Source of the DNA: Paracoccus aurantiacus
GTDB taxonomy: Bacteria; Pseudomonadota; Alphaproteobacteria; Rhodobacterales; Rhodobacteraceae
Direction of reading: 5' to 3'
Length of the DNA stretch: 64,000 nucleotides
Assembly: GCF_007993065.1 (NCBI RefSeq)
Contig: NZ_VOPL01000002.1
Span: forward strand, 186,001 to 250,000
Made by a program: the position numbers and the translations under genes. This document shows positions 7,768 to 15,479 of the stretch, piece by piece. Within the stretch, counting starts at the first letter, position 1; each line of letters starts with the position of its first letter. Below the pieces are notes generated by a model. The model worked only from the letters and a program-made list of their open reading frames with translations. It was not told the origin of the DNA and did not search any database.

Positions 7768-8051
7768 CAACATATCTGGTGGGTTACGATCTGAATCGCG
7801 AAGGGTCGAATTACAGCGAGAAAAACAAAGCGTTGATCGAGTTAATCAAGGATGAAGCGAACGGATATTGGCACCATTTGGATTCTTCTTGGATTATCAA
7901 TTCCAGTAAAACTGCAACCCTACTGCGCGACCGCTTCAAGACCGTATTAGATGATGACGACGAGTTGCTAGTGATTAAGGTATCTGCACCGGCAGCGTGG
8001 CACGGTTTCAATAAATCGGGTTCGGATTGGCTCGTCAAACATATCGAATAG
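7764..8051 (+). CDS. Cas2/VapD-like small protein (ferredoxin-like fold)
   Basis: A 95-residue protein starting MTTYLVGYDLNREGSNYSEK. The opening beta strand with YDL, the following amphipathic helix, the WHHLDSSWIINSSKTA strand-turn-helix and DDELLVIKVSAPAAW strand match the compact layout of Cas2 and VapD-type proteins (an acidic residue at the end of strand 1, then a WxxxxSxW segment). No other cas gene or CRISPR array is present, so it is not an adaptation Cas2. Orphan proteins of this family are widespread and some relatives, such as VapD, are ribonucleases. It is coupled by ATGA to the RHH gene. Lower local GC than its neighbours suggests it is cargo. Confidence 0.55.
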   Translation: MTTYLVGYDLNREGSNYSEKNKALIELIKDEANGYWHHLDSSWIINSSKTATLLRDRFKTVLDDDDELLVIKVSAPAAWHGFNKSGSDWLVKHIE

Positions 8052-8054
8052 GCA

Positions 8055-8084
8055 GGGGCCGCCAGCATCCCGCGTGACGGCCCC
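8055..8084 (+). terminator. Hairpin between the Cas2-like gene and portal gene
   Basis: GGGGCCG at 8055-8061 pairs with CGGCCCC at 8078-8084 across a 16-base loop, four bases after the Cas2-like stop. There is no long T-run, so it is a weak terminator candidate between two convergent units. The rest of 8085-8280 shows no gene. Confidence 0.4.
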
Positions 8085-8280
8085 TTGGTCCCCTGACGCG
8101 GGGTCCGGTGGGCTGTCCCCGGTGTCCGCCGTGACAGCCTGCGCCGCGCCTCCGATAGGATAACAGAGGCCGCGCCTTGACGGGGTTTTCGGCGGACATG
8201 TTGCCGGGCACTCAACCGTCTGATCCCAGATGCTTCGCGGGCGAAAGCTAAAGCCGCAGGCGCATCCTTGCCCGATCTCG

Positions 8281-9360
8281 TCAATCCGCCCAGTCGATGA
8301 AGGATTCGGCGTCCTTGATGGTCGCCATATCCAGCCCCGCCGCCTTGGCTTCGGACAGCGCGGAGAGCATGGTCGCGAAGGCCCGCGCCTTGCCGCCGTG
8401 ATCGAATGCCTGCATCGGCCTCACCACGTCGATTTTTACGGCCTGCCCGAGTTTCTGGGTCGCTTCCTCGGCCACCAGCATCGCCAGCGGTTGCAGCACG
8501 ATCTGCGCCAGATGCCGTTGCGCCTCGCGGACAAGGGGACCAGTCGTTGCCGGGTTCATCAGGCCGGGCAGGACACCATAGGCCATCAGGATACCGTCTC
8601 GGGCAGCTTGCAGCGTCTCGCGGGTCATGGCGCGTTGCAGGTCGGGGCCGATCTGTTCGACACGCTTTTCAAGCTGCGGATTCATCCCCGCCGCGGTTGC
8701 CTGCGCCGTTCCCTCGATCACCACAGCCGCGCCTCTGCGCCCGATCAGAGCCTTGCGCATCTCGGCCATATCTTCGCTGCTTGAATCAGGCAGGGGAACG
8801 ATCACAGAGCCGATCGGCGCATCGCGATACACGTCACGCAGGGCGCATTCCACAGCCGCCAGCAACTCGCCAGACAGGGACGCCCGGTGCAGGGGTGACG
8901 ATCCGGCCCAAGGTGTCACTGGCGACGATCCGATGCGGATATGCAGGACTTCACCGGCAAGCGCGGTTTCAGCAGCACCGCCGCCGATTTCGCTGATCTG
9001 GCAGCGATAGGCGCGGGGTTCGCCGTGCCGGGTCGATATGTCCCAATCGGTGACGGGGATAAGCCTGTCGCGGATCAGGAAAACAGATTCGCCGCGCAGG
9101 GCCAGAGAGCGGGCCATCATCGCCAGGGCGCGACGGTCCAGCAGGTCGGTGCCATCCACATCGGCCAGCGTGAAGCCGCTTTCCCAGAGCGACACGCAGC
9201 TTTGCACGGTCGCCGTCAACTCGGCCACATTGCCCGATCCGCTGAACCATTCATGCCGGGCCGCGATCAGATCGGTGGTGTAGCCGGTGACGGTTGCGCG
9301 GGTTTCATTAAGGGGCAAATCTGCACCTTTATTGCGCCGGAACAGATCCATGAAGCCCAT
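8281..9360 (-). CDS. HK97-family phage portal protein
   Basis: The 359-residue portal forms the dodecameric ring at the capsid vertex through which TerL pumps DNA. Recognisable family features are the start MGFMDLFRRNKG, the stem segment VQSCVSLWESGFTLADVDG, the GEVLHIRIGSSPVTPWAGSS region (typical 'G.SPL' portal motif) and the clip/crown end RETLQAARDGILMAYGVLPG. The start at 9360 overlaps the protease stop in TAATG; upstream codons in the same frame belong to the protease region. It is the last gene of the head operon. The length is at the short end for HK97-type portals. Confidence 0.9.
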   Translation of the reverse strand: MGFMDLFRRNKGADLPLNETRATVTGYTTDLIAARHEWFSGSGNVAELTATVQSCVSLWESGFTLADVDGTDLLDRRALAMMARSLALRGESVFLIRDRLIPVTDWDISTRHGEPRAYRCQISEIGGGAAETALAGEVLHIRIGSSPVTPWAGSSPLHRASLSGELLAAVECALRDVYRDAPIGSVIVPLPDSSSEDMAEMRKALIGRRGAAVVIEGTAQATAAGMNPQLEKRVEQIGPDLQRAMTRETLQAARDGILMAYGVLPGLMNPATTGPLVREAQRHLAQIVLQPLAMLVAEEATQKLGQAVKIDVVRPMQAFDHGGKARAFATMLSALSEAKAAGLDMATIKDAESFIDWAD

Positions 9361-9914
9361 TACACCCTCCACCGATTCAGCGCATAGGCCGGGCCGCGAT
9401 AGGGCTGCCGGTCCTGATGCGTTTCCCAATTTCGCGCCTCGATCTGCGCCGATCCGTATGCAGGCTTTGTGACCGCCGACAGTTCCATGAGCGCCGCCCG
9501 CGTGATCGTGCGCAGGGTGCCGCCCGCGCGCCGCTCGATGCGTTCCCCGCCCTGTTCAACCCGAAAGCCCGGTGACAGGCCCCGGATCAGCCCGCCTGCA
9601 TTCGCCGCCAGAAAGTCCCGCGCCCATGACGTGCCGTCCGCAATGGTGGCCTCGATCACCAGCGCGTCTTCGCCATCCGTCAGGGTCAGGTTGCCCGCCG
9701 CCCGTGAGGCGAGGGGCTTGTTGAAGTCGTGACCGGCCAGCAGGTGAATATCCTCGCCCGCCTCGATCCGATCCGCGAAGGCCCGCGCGGCGATAACCTC
9801 GTGCCGCCCCGGTGCAAGTTCGGTTTCCGCGCCATAGGGGAACGTCGCGCGAAGACGGGTTTCCCCGCCCTCGCTACGCAGTTCCAGCGCTCCGAGATTG
9901 CCGCCCCAGAGCAT
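9360..9914 (-). CDS. HK97-family prohead maturation protease
   Basis: A 184-residue serine protease that cleaves the capsid delta domain during head maturation. The catalytic His is in LLAGHDFNKPLA (about residue 62) and the nucleophilic Ser in GLIRGLSPGFRVEQ (about residue 115). ALMELSAVTKPAYGSAQIEA near the C-terminus is the usual ending of the protease domain. The start overlaps the capsid gene stop in TAATG and the stop overlaps the portal start, so capsid, protease and portal are translated in tight coupling. Confidence 0.93.
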   Translation of the reverse strand: MLWGGNLGALELRSEGGETRLRATFPYGAETELAPGRHEVIAARAFADRIEAGEDIHLLAGHDFNKPLASRAAGNLTLTDGEDALVIEATIADGTSWARDFLAANAGGLIRGLSPGFRVEQGGERIERRAGGTLRTITRAALMELSAVTKPAYGSAQIEARNWETHQDRQPYRGPAYALNRWRV

Positions 9915-11146
9915 TACGCGGCCAGCCCGGTCAGGATGCGGGTTTGCAGACCGCGCGGCACGGTGAAGTCAGCCGTGACCAGACCGGTCAGCACCAATTG
10001 CCCGGATGCGGCCTTGGTGTAAGGGTCGCGGATCAGATCGACGCCGCCATAAAGGCCCAGATAGCCGGGTGCGATGCCCTGCACATTCGCGGTCATGATC
10101 GCGGATGCGTCGGGGATGACATTGCTGATCGCCGGGGTGCCGACATGCTTGGTCAGGCGGTCCCATTCCGACACAGCGGTGCCAGCAATCAGCGCCTCGT
10201 CCAGATCGGCCCAGATCGCCGGATCGAAGGCCAGATTGACCTGCGACGGCGAAGTGATCGCGTTCGCTTCCATGAAGGCGACAACCTCGGCCCGGAACGC
10301 GGCCCAGCTTGCGGCAGCGCCAATCGCCGTGCTGGTGATCCCGTAGGTCGCAGCGCCCGGCACGATGCCGAGCGGTTCGGTCCCGCCCGCGCCCGAGATA
10401 ACGACACGATCCAGTTCCGCGCCGATCACCGCATTCAGGTCACGCCGGATCGCGGCTTCCAGACCTTCGCCCGACTGTTTCAGCGCCTTGCGGGTGATGA
10501 CCATCTGCGCCCCGCCTGTGTGATCCGGGTTCAGGCTGCGTTCTGCCGTCTCATAGGGATTTGCCGCCCCGACATTCGACAACTCGTCAGTCTGCCAGCC
10601 GAAAACCGCGCCGCTGGTGGCCACCGGGAAGGCCAGTTCGCCATGGGTGATATTGATCCGCTCGATCCCGAGTTTCGCGGCAACGCTGTTCGGGAAAATG
10701 CGGTCGATCACCGGGCGGATCGCCTTCGGGTTCGGCAGGTCCGCGCCCGACACGGTTTCGCCCGCACGGGTTTCCAGCGCCGCATAGGGAACCGGAATGC
10801 CCTGATAGCCGCCTGCGTTGCGCAGCTCGTCCACGACTTCCTTGGTCGCGCCCGACAGCGCCCGGCCCTCGTCCAGAGCAAAGGCGATCTGGCGCAGTTC
10901 AAAACGCCCGACCAGTTCGGCATATTCGCGATCCGAACGGGTTTCCAGATCGGCGCCGGCCTCGCGGCGTTCGGTGTCCTCGGCAGTCAGCGCGGCCCGA
11001 TAGCGGACCTCGTTATTGCGATATTCCGTGTCCATCGTTTCCATGGAACGGGTTTCATCTTCGGTCGGCTTATCCTTGCCAACCAGTTCGGCCAGAGCCT
11101 GCCGGATTTCCGACTGACGCTTGGCGATCTTCACAGAGTCCAGCAT
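9914..11146 (-). CDS. HK97-fold major capsid protein
   Basis: The 410-residue capsid subunit has a charged, helical N-terminal delta/scaffold region (residues 1-105, rich in E/R/K and likely coiled coil) removed by the prohead protease. The HK97-fold shell follows: LETRAGETVSGADLPNP and FPVATSGAVFGWQTDEL (E-loop/N-arm region), ITRKALKQSGEGLEAAIRRDL (spine helix), and the A-domain end YTKAASGQLVLTGLVTADF. GAGG in ISGAGGTEPLGI is the usual capsid P-domain turn. GAGG TAAAAC precedes the start. It sits three bases after HNH and overlaps the protease. Confidence 0.94.
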   Translation of the reverse strand: MLDSVKIAKRQSEIRQALAELVGKDKPTEDETRSMETMDTEYRNNEVRYRAALTAEDTERREAGADLETRSDREYAELVGRFELRQIAFALDEGRALSGATKEVVDELRNAGGYQGIPVPYAALETRAGETVSGADLPNPKAIRPVIDRIFPNSVAAKLGIERINITHGELAFPVATSGAVFGWQTDELSNVGAANPYETAERSLNPDHTGGAQMVITRKALKQSGEGLEAAIRRDLNAVIGAELDRVVISGAGGTEPLGIVPGAATYGITSTAIGAAASWAAFRAEVVAFMEANAITSPSQVNLAFDPAIWADLDEALIAGTAVSEWDRLTKHVGTPAISNVIPDASAIMTANVQGIAPGYLGLYGGVDLIRDPYTKAASGQLVLTGLVTADFTVPRGLQTRILTGLAA

Positions 11147-11149
11147 GTT

Positions 11150-11479
11150 TTACCTCATTTGCTCGACAGGGGTTTGTTCGGCCATCAGTTCAACGACAGC
11201 CTGCCGCCAGCCTTGGCGGTCATATGCGGGCGGCTTTCGGCCAACCTCGACATGGGTTTTCGCGGAATGACAGGACGGGCAGAGCGCCTGCAAATTCGCG
11301 GGATCGTAAGCCAGATCAGGACGCTTCCTGACCGGCTCGATATGGTCGCATTCCAGACGGCCCCTTGCGCCACAGTCCACGCATTTGAAGCCGTCGCGTT
11401 CCATGACGGCCATGCGCAGCGCCTTCCAGCGCGGGCCGCGTGTGACGTGCCGGGAATAGCGGGTGAAGTCATTGCGCAA
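11150..11479 (-). CDS. HNH endonuclease of the packaging module
   Basis: A small HNH nuclease with zinc-binding cysteines in CVDCG and CPSCH, the catalytic LECDHIEPV and the NLQALCPSCHSAKTH finger. Such HNH proteins sit beside terminase in many HK97-like phages and are needed with TerL for cos-type genome cutting; capsid-forming islands also carry one. The start is uncertain: TTG at 11479 gives 109 residues beginning LRNDFTRYSRH and overlaps the TerL stop, whereas Met at 11413 or 11404 would truncate it just before the first zinc knuckle. The longer form keeps the basic N-terminus. Confidence 0.85.
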   Translation of the reverse strand: MRNDFTRYSRHVTRGPRWKALRMAVMERDGFKCVDCGARGRLECDHIEPVRKRPDLAYDPANLQALCPSCHSAKTHVEVGRKPPAYDRQGWRQAVVELMAEQTPVEQMR

Positions 11480-13205
11480 TGTAGACCCTCCGCTTGCGGG
11501 TGGGTGCCGCCAGCATCCGCTGCCCCTGCGCCACGGCCAGCACGGTTGCTGCCGCCGCGTCGATGCGGCCAAGGGAACGCGCCTTCGCCAGCTTGGCATT
11601 GCCTGCCGGATCGTTCAGCACGACAGCATCGGAAAAGGCAGATCGCAGCAGCAGGGACGGGACGCCTTTGACCTCGCCGTCAAACAGCGCCCGGCGAAAG
11701 CGCTCTACGTCCTCGGAGCCATCGCGCCAGCCAAAGCCGCGAAAGACGAACGGCACCGATCCCAGACCGGCCTTTTCCATCGCCTCGGTAAATTCGGCAT
11801 GACGGAAGCGGTCCCCGACGATACAGGCCGGGGGCGTGTCGATCCTGCGCACGATCTCGGCCAGCCACGGCCCCGGCGGCACGGTCGCATCGCCAAGGGT
11901 GAACAACTCGCCCCGTTCGTTCATCTCGACATAGCGCCCGCTGACGCCATCAGCCGCGCCACGATCCGCGAGTGACGGATTGCCGGGGAAGGTGCCGACA
12001 GCCTCAAGACGCCCGGTTTCCGGCCAGTAGAAGGCGGCTGCCGACATGGAACGACTGCCGCCCAGATCGACGCCCAGAACAACAGGCCCCTGACGTGCGG
12101 GCAGTTCGTCGGGCGCGACCTCGGACGCCAGCCATTCATCCACTGTCACCAGCAGGCTGCGATCTTCGGTCGAAACCCGTTCGTTCCGGTTCAGGTTACG
12201 GAAGCTGGACAGGGCTGATCCGCCCCGTGCAATCGCGCGACGGGCTTGTGCAACGAGCCATTCCGGGCTGGACCCGATGCCCTCGACCGCGCCGGGGTTC
12301 GCTTCCAGCAGGCTATCCAGATCGTCAGCAGGCAGACCGAATGCGGGCCGGTGTTCCTGCACAAAGGTGCCGGGGGGCGGCTCATCCAGCCAGCGGGAAA
12401 AGGTGTTGGCGTCGTCCGGTGCAGACGTCGAGATAATCAGCGCCCGGCCATCGCGCTTGCCCAGACCGGACAGGATCGCGTTTTCGAGATTGTCGCCCTT
12501 TTCGCGTTCCCAAGCCGCCCTTTCGTCCATGACCGCCAGCGTCGGAGCGCCGCCAAGGATCGACTTGCCGTCCGCCGCGATGACGCGGGCCAGCCCGCCG
12601 CCATTGCCGTCAAATTGAACCTCAAGCTTGCTGCCGTGCCGGATCGTGAACAGTTCCTGCAGTTCCTCGTCCAGCCCCTTGATAAACCAAGTCAGGAAAT
12701 CGAATGCCGCACGGGCCTGATCCCGGTTTCGGGCCGCGAAGATAATCTCCCGCATCGGCTGATCGTCCCATGCACCGACCAGATGCCCGAGAGACAGGCC
12801 AGCCGACAGCGCCGTTTTGGCGTTGCCGCGACCTATCGAAAGACAGCCGATCATGACGCCATCAGCCATAGCGCCGCGCACGAATTTCTTCTGAAACTCG
12901 GCCAGCACCAGAGCCTCGCCAGCCTTTTTGCCAACCGGAATTTTCAGGGTCTCGAGAAAGGAAATCGCCCGATCCGCGATATTTTCGCCCGAAATTGAGA
13001 AAGGAACAGTCAGCCGCCGGTTGTCCCCACCATTAGAATCCCCGGCATTGGGACCAGACAGGCCCACAGCGCCCCGCACAGGGGCAGCAGACGCCCGCCG
13101 GTATCCCTTCGCCTGCGCCGCGTGATCGGCCTCCTGCGCCGCCACAGAGCCGCTTGACAACCCGTCTTTGCGCGGACGGCCACGGGGGCGTTTCGCCTCG
13201 GTCAC
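11469..13205 (-). CDS. Phage terminase large subunit (TerL)
   Basis: The 578-residue packaging motor has an N-terminal ATPase with Walker A-like SIGRGNAKTALSAG (about residue 128), Walker B LAVMDERAAWE (about 226) and coupling motif ISTSAPDD. The C-terminal RNase H-like nuclease starts VVLGVDLGGSRSMSAAAF with the catalytic Asp, and continues to IVGDRFRHAEF. The first 20 residues hold KRPRGRPRKDG, an AT-hook-like DNA-binding motif, and residues 20-65 look disordered. No separate small-terminase gene is adjacent. Its start overlaps the gp6 stop in ATGA and its 3' end overlaps HNH. Confidence 0.94.
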   Translation of the reverse strand: MTEAKRPRGRPRKDGLSSGSVAAQEADHAAQAKGYRRASAAPVRGAVGLSGPNAGDSNGGDNRRLTVPFSISGENIADRAISFLETLKIPVGKKAGEALVLAEFQKKFVRGAMADGVMIGCLSIGRGNAKTALSAGLSLGHLVGAWDDQPMREIIFAARNRDQARAAFDFLTWFIKGLDEELQELFTIRHGSKLEVQFDGNGGGLARVIAADGKSILGGAPTLAVMDERAAWEREKGDNLENAILSGLGKRDGRALIISTSAPDDANTFSRWLDEPPPGTFVQEHRPAFGLPADDLDSLLEANPGAVEGIGSSPEWLVAQARRAIARGGSALSSFRNLNRNERVSTEDRSLLVTVDEWLASEVAPDELPARQGPVVLGVDLGGSRSMSAAAFYWPETGRLEAVGTFPGNPSLADRGAADGVSGRYVEMNERGELFTLGDATVPPGPWLAEIVRRIDTPPACIVGDRFRHAEFTEAMEKAGLGSVPFVFRGFGWRDGSEDVERFRRALFDGEVKGVPSLLLRSAFSDAVVLNDPAGNAKLAKARSLGRIDAAAATVLAVAQGQRMLAAPTRKRRVYIAQ

Positions 13206-13717
13206 AGCGCGACCCTCCGGTGACGTGCGCAGATGCGGGCAGCGGCAGGCGTCAGGCCGGGCTTGGCGTCCGGGTCAGCGCGGTGGTCATATGCATGGGC
13301 GACCTGTTCCATGACGGCAAGCTGCAAGTCGTCGGGAACGTTGTTGGACGTGTCGCCAAATCCGGCCTCATAGGTGATCTGCACCCATCCGCCCGAGTGG
13401 TCGGACAGAGTGAGCCGGGGATAGCGCCCGCCCTCAATGTCCAGAGGATCGACGGGAATCCCATCCGCCGTTACCAAAGCATCAGCAGCAAGCGGACCTA
13501 CCGGCAGGCTGATCGTCTCGCCCGGATCGGCATCAAGCCCCAAGCTGATCGTCTGACGTGTCAGCGCGATCTCGCAATGCGCCTCGACCTCACGGGCAGC
13601 GGCCATCAGGTATCGCTGGATTATCAGATCCTCGTCGTCATGCAGGACGCGGCAATGAGCCTTGGCATCATCGAAGGCGACGGGGGCGGCGGTGATCGGG
13701 CTGCGCGTGAATCTCAT
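13202..13717 (-). CDS. Phage gp6-like head-tail connector protein
   Basis: A 171-residue head-completion protein of the HK97 gp6 / DNA-packaging type. Family features are the N-terminal DDAKAHCRVLHDDEDLIIQR segment, the following AAAREVEAHCEIALTRQT helix, and a C-terminal WVQITYEAGFGDTSNNVPDD strand-loop before the final helix VMEQVAHAYDHRAD. It forms the ring on the portal to which a tail joins, so the head encoded here could accept a tail made by another phage. Met at 13717 overlaps the helicase stop (ATGA); a GTG at 13723 is also possible. Confidence 0.88.
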   Translation of the reverse strand: MRFTRSPITAAPVAFDDAKAHCRVLHDDEDLIIQRYLMAAAREVEAHCEIALTRQTISLGLDADPGETISLPVGPLAADALVTADGIPVDPLDIEGGRYPRLTLSDHSGGWVQITYEAGFGDTSNNVPDDLQLAVMEQVAHAYDHRADPDAKPGLTPAAARICARHRRVAL

Positions 13718-15036
13718 TTCCACATCTCCGGGTCATAGGCGTCAGGATCGACCGGCGGGCGGAATGCCTCGGGGATCGGATCATTGGTTTGGGAAGGGGC
13801 GGACAGTTCGTCACGGACCGGACAAGGGACACCCCTTATAGGGGGGTGTCCGTGTCCGTCCGGATCTGGCGCGGACTTGTCCGGGGTTGTCCGCTGCCTG
13901 TCCGCCTTGTCCGCAAGCCAGACATAGTTGTCCCAAATGCGAATCCGGTTTTTGTCCATCAGCGTGTCGCGGTGGCGCCGGAAGATCCGGGCTTTCGTGT
14001 CGGACTTTTCGCTGTCCGTCAGTCCTACGCGGTCACAGGCCGCTTGCCAGTCGCTCAGACTGACCACAGGGACAGCGGGCAGATCCTCGGATTTGACGAT
14101 CTGTCCTTTGTCGCGGATCACCTCTTTCAGCGCATCCAGTGCGACCTGAGCGCGTCCGGACAGTTTTGTCCGCTTGTCCGCCTTCTGAATGTCCGTCTCT
14201 GCCACCACGGCAGACGACACGCTATCGCCGTCCTCGTCCTGTCCGATGAACACCGATTTCAGGCGATAGGCGAACACGCCGTCACAAGGCATGTCACGCT
14301 GCTTGCGGGCTTCGGCCATGACCACATCGTCATTGCGGGTCAACTCGATTTCGGTATCTGCCGCCGCGCGAAGGCTGCCAGAGCCGCGAGCGCCCTTGCT
14401 GGCGTCCTTGCCGCTGTGGTGGATCACCATGACATGTGCCCCGGTCTCGGCCCGCAGCCGGTCCACGCTGCGCACGAGCTGGCCCATGTCCTTCGCCGTG
14501 TTCTCGTCGCCGTTGCCCATGACGCGGGCGAGCGTGTCGATTACGATCAGCGCAGGCCGCACATCGGCGTTGTTCAGAGCCTCGGCCAGATATTGGGCAT
14601 CCTCGCCCGTGCAGAGGTCCAAGCCCTCGGCCAGCACCATGAAGTTCGGTGCGGCTGCGTCGGTCAGATCCTTCTGGTCGCGGCGATAGGCGGCGATCCG
14701 GTTATTCAGGCCGGTGCCGCCCTCGGCTGCGACATAGACGACTTGCTGCGGCTCATGGATTCGCGATCCGTGCCAGTCAGCACCGGCAGCGATGTGCAGA
14801 GCCATATCCAGAGCCAGGAACGTCTTGCCCACGTTGCTTTCGCCATAGACGACACTGAAAGCGCCCCGATCCATCCAGCCCTTGACCAGATAGCGGCGTT
14901 CCAGCACCGGGCGGATGCGGTCCAGCGGGCGCAGGCGTTCGGTCAGCAGGCCAGCGCGGGCATTGGCAGCGGGGCGGATAAAGCCCACGGCCTTGCGGTG
15001 TTCAGCGGTCATTGCGTCCAGTTCCTGAAAGCTCAT
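13714..15036 (-). CDS. RepA-like AAA ATPase / replicative helicase of the island
   Basis: A 440-residue RecA-fold ATPase similar to hexameric RepA helicases (AAA_25 type). Walker A is YGESNVGKTFLALDMAL (about residue 70), Walker B is PALIVIDTLARVMGNGDEN (about 155), followed by VMVIHHSGKDASKGARGSGS, a sensor region common in this family. The C-terminal 60 residues are low complexity and Pro/Asp-rich, and the underlying DNA carries a repeat array that could be the replication origin. The start at 15036 overlaps the upstream small gene stop in ATGA. It would drive island replication after induction, like the Pri-Rep proteins of PICIs. No primase domain is evident. Confidence 0.82.
   Translation of the reverse strand: MSFQELDAMTAEHRKAVGFIRPAANARAGLLTERLRPLDRIRPVLERRYLVKGWMDRGAFSVVYGESNVGKTFLALDMALHIAAGADWHGSRIHEPQQVVYVAAEGGTGLNNRIAAYRRDQKDLTDAAAPNFMVLAEGLDLCTGEDAQYLAEALNNADVRPALIVIDTLARVMGNGDENTAKDMGQLVRSVDRLRAETGAHVMVIHHSGKDASKGARGSGSLRAAADTEIELTRNDDVVMAEARKQRDMPCDGVFAYRLKSVFIGQDEDGDSVSSAVVAETDIQKADKRTKLSGRAQVALDALKEVIRDKGQIVKSEDLPAVPVVSLSDWQAACDRVGLTDSEKSDTKARIFRRHRDTLMDKNRIRIWDNYVWLADKADRQRTTPDKSAPDPDGHGHPPIRGVPCPVRDELSAPSQTNDPIPEAFRPPVDPDAYDPEMWK
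13800..13934. repeat. Iteron-like NTGTCCG array with hairpin (candidate island origin)
   Basis: Within the 3' end of the helicase gene, TTGTCCG/CTGTCCG heptamers start at 13877, 13887, 13898 and 13907 (spacings 10, 11, 9: one helical turn). GTGTCCG copies start at 13846 and 13852. Inverted copies lie at 13800-13806 and 13819-13825. Between the inverted and direct copies is a perfect 9-bp hairpin, GGACACCCC (13827-13835) with GGGGTGTCC (13843-13851), loop TTATAGG. TTGTCCC at 13928 may be a degenerate copy. Confidence 0.5.
14157..14245. repeat. Second cluster of NTGTCCG heptamers in the helicase gene
   Basis: An inverted copy at 14157-14163, then direct copies starting at 14166, 14174, 14189 and 14239, plus a lone one at 14012. 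Spacing is looser than in the 13877-13913 array. The motif is rare outside 13.8-14.25 kb by eye. Confidence 0.35.
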
Positions 15037-15338
15037 GCTGCGGCCCTCCGCTCGATGTGCGCGAGGAAGGCGGCTTGATCGGCGGCGTTCAGGTGCGACC
15101 AGCAGGCCCAAAGGTAGGCCTTCAACTCGTCACGCGCGGCCATGTCGGCCCAGAAGTTGGCCTCGTCCATGTAGCCCATCAGCGGCGGGATCGGCTGGCC
15201 CGCGCGGTAGTGATCGACGGCCAGTTCCAGCACCGGCAGGCGATCTTCGGCGGGTAGGTTCGTTACCGCGTCGATGAAGGCAGTTGCATAGCCCGGCAGG
15301 TTCGGGGTATTATCGTGGTTGAGAATAGTGCTTTGCAC
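15033..15338 (-). CDS. Unknown protein at the attR end, first gene of the head/replication operon
   Basis: From a possible GTG start at 15338 the product is 101 residues. I do not recognise a domain. It is acidic and helical, with LPAEDRLPVLELAVDHYRAG and an aromatic segment MDEANFWADMAARDELKAYL, then WACWSHLNAADQAAFLAHI. The open frame continues upstream to a TTG at 15497, but that would start inside the attachment core, so an internal start is more likely (a TTG at 15395 is also possible). Its stop overlaps the helicase start in ATGA. It could be a loader or regulator of the helicase; that is inferred from position. Confidence 0.6.
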   Translation of the reverse strand: MQSTILNHDNTPNLPGYATAFIDAVTNLPAEDRLPVLELAVDHYRAGQPIPPLMGYMDEANFWADMAARDELKAYLWACWSHLNAADQAAFLAHIERRAAA

Positions 15339-15479
15339 ATCAGCCCCGTTCGCCGCGTCACCGGCAGCGGGGCTTTCTTTTTGGGCGTTGGACAAAGCAG
15401 AATATTCCGCAATGTTTTCAATGGGGCGGATCCATCCCTGTGGACAAATTACCGGCTTGAAATCACAGGACTCTTTCGG

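Noticed and set aside
7764..8051. CRISPR adaptation Cas2
   Set aside because: No cas1, effector genes or repeat array are near; the protein belongs to orphan Cas2/VapD-like proteins at most.
9812..11671. A 619-codon open frame on the plus strand across the capsid genes
   Set aside because: It is antisense to protease, capsid and HNH genes with strong family motifs, has biased Arg/Gly/Ala composition and no recognisable domain. Long antisense frames are common in GC-rich DNA.
13789..15078. A 429-codon plus-strand frame over the helicase
   Set aside because: Antisense shadow of the RepA-like gene; no domain and no ribosome site.
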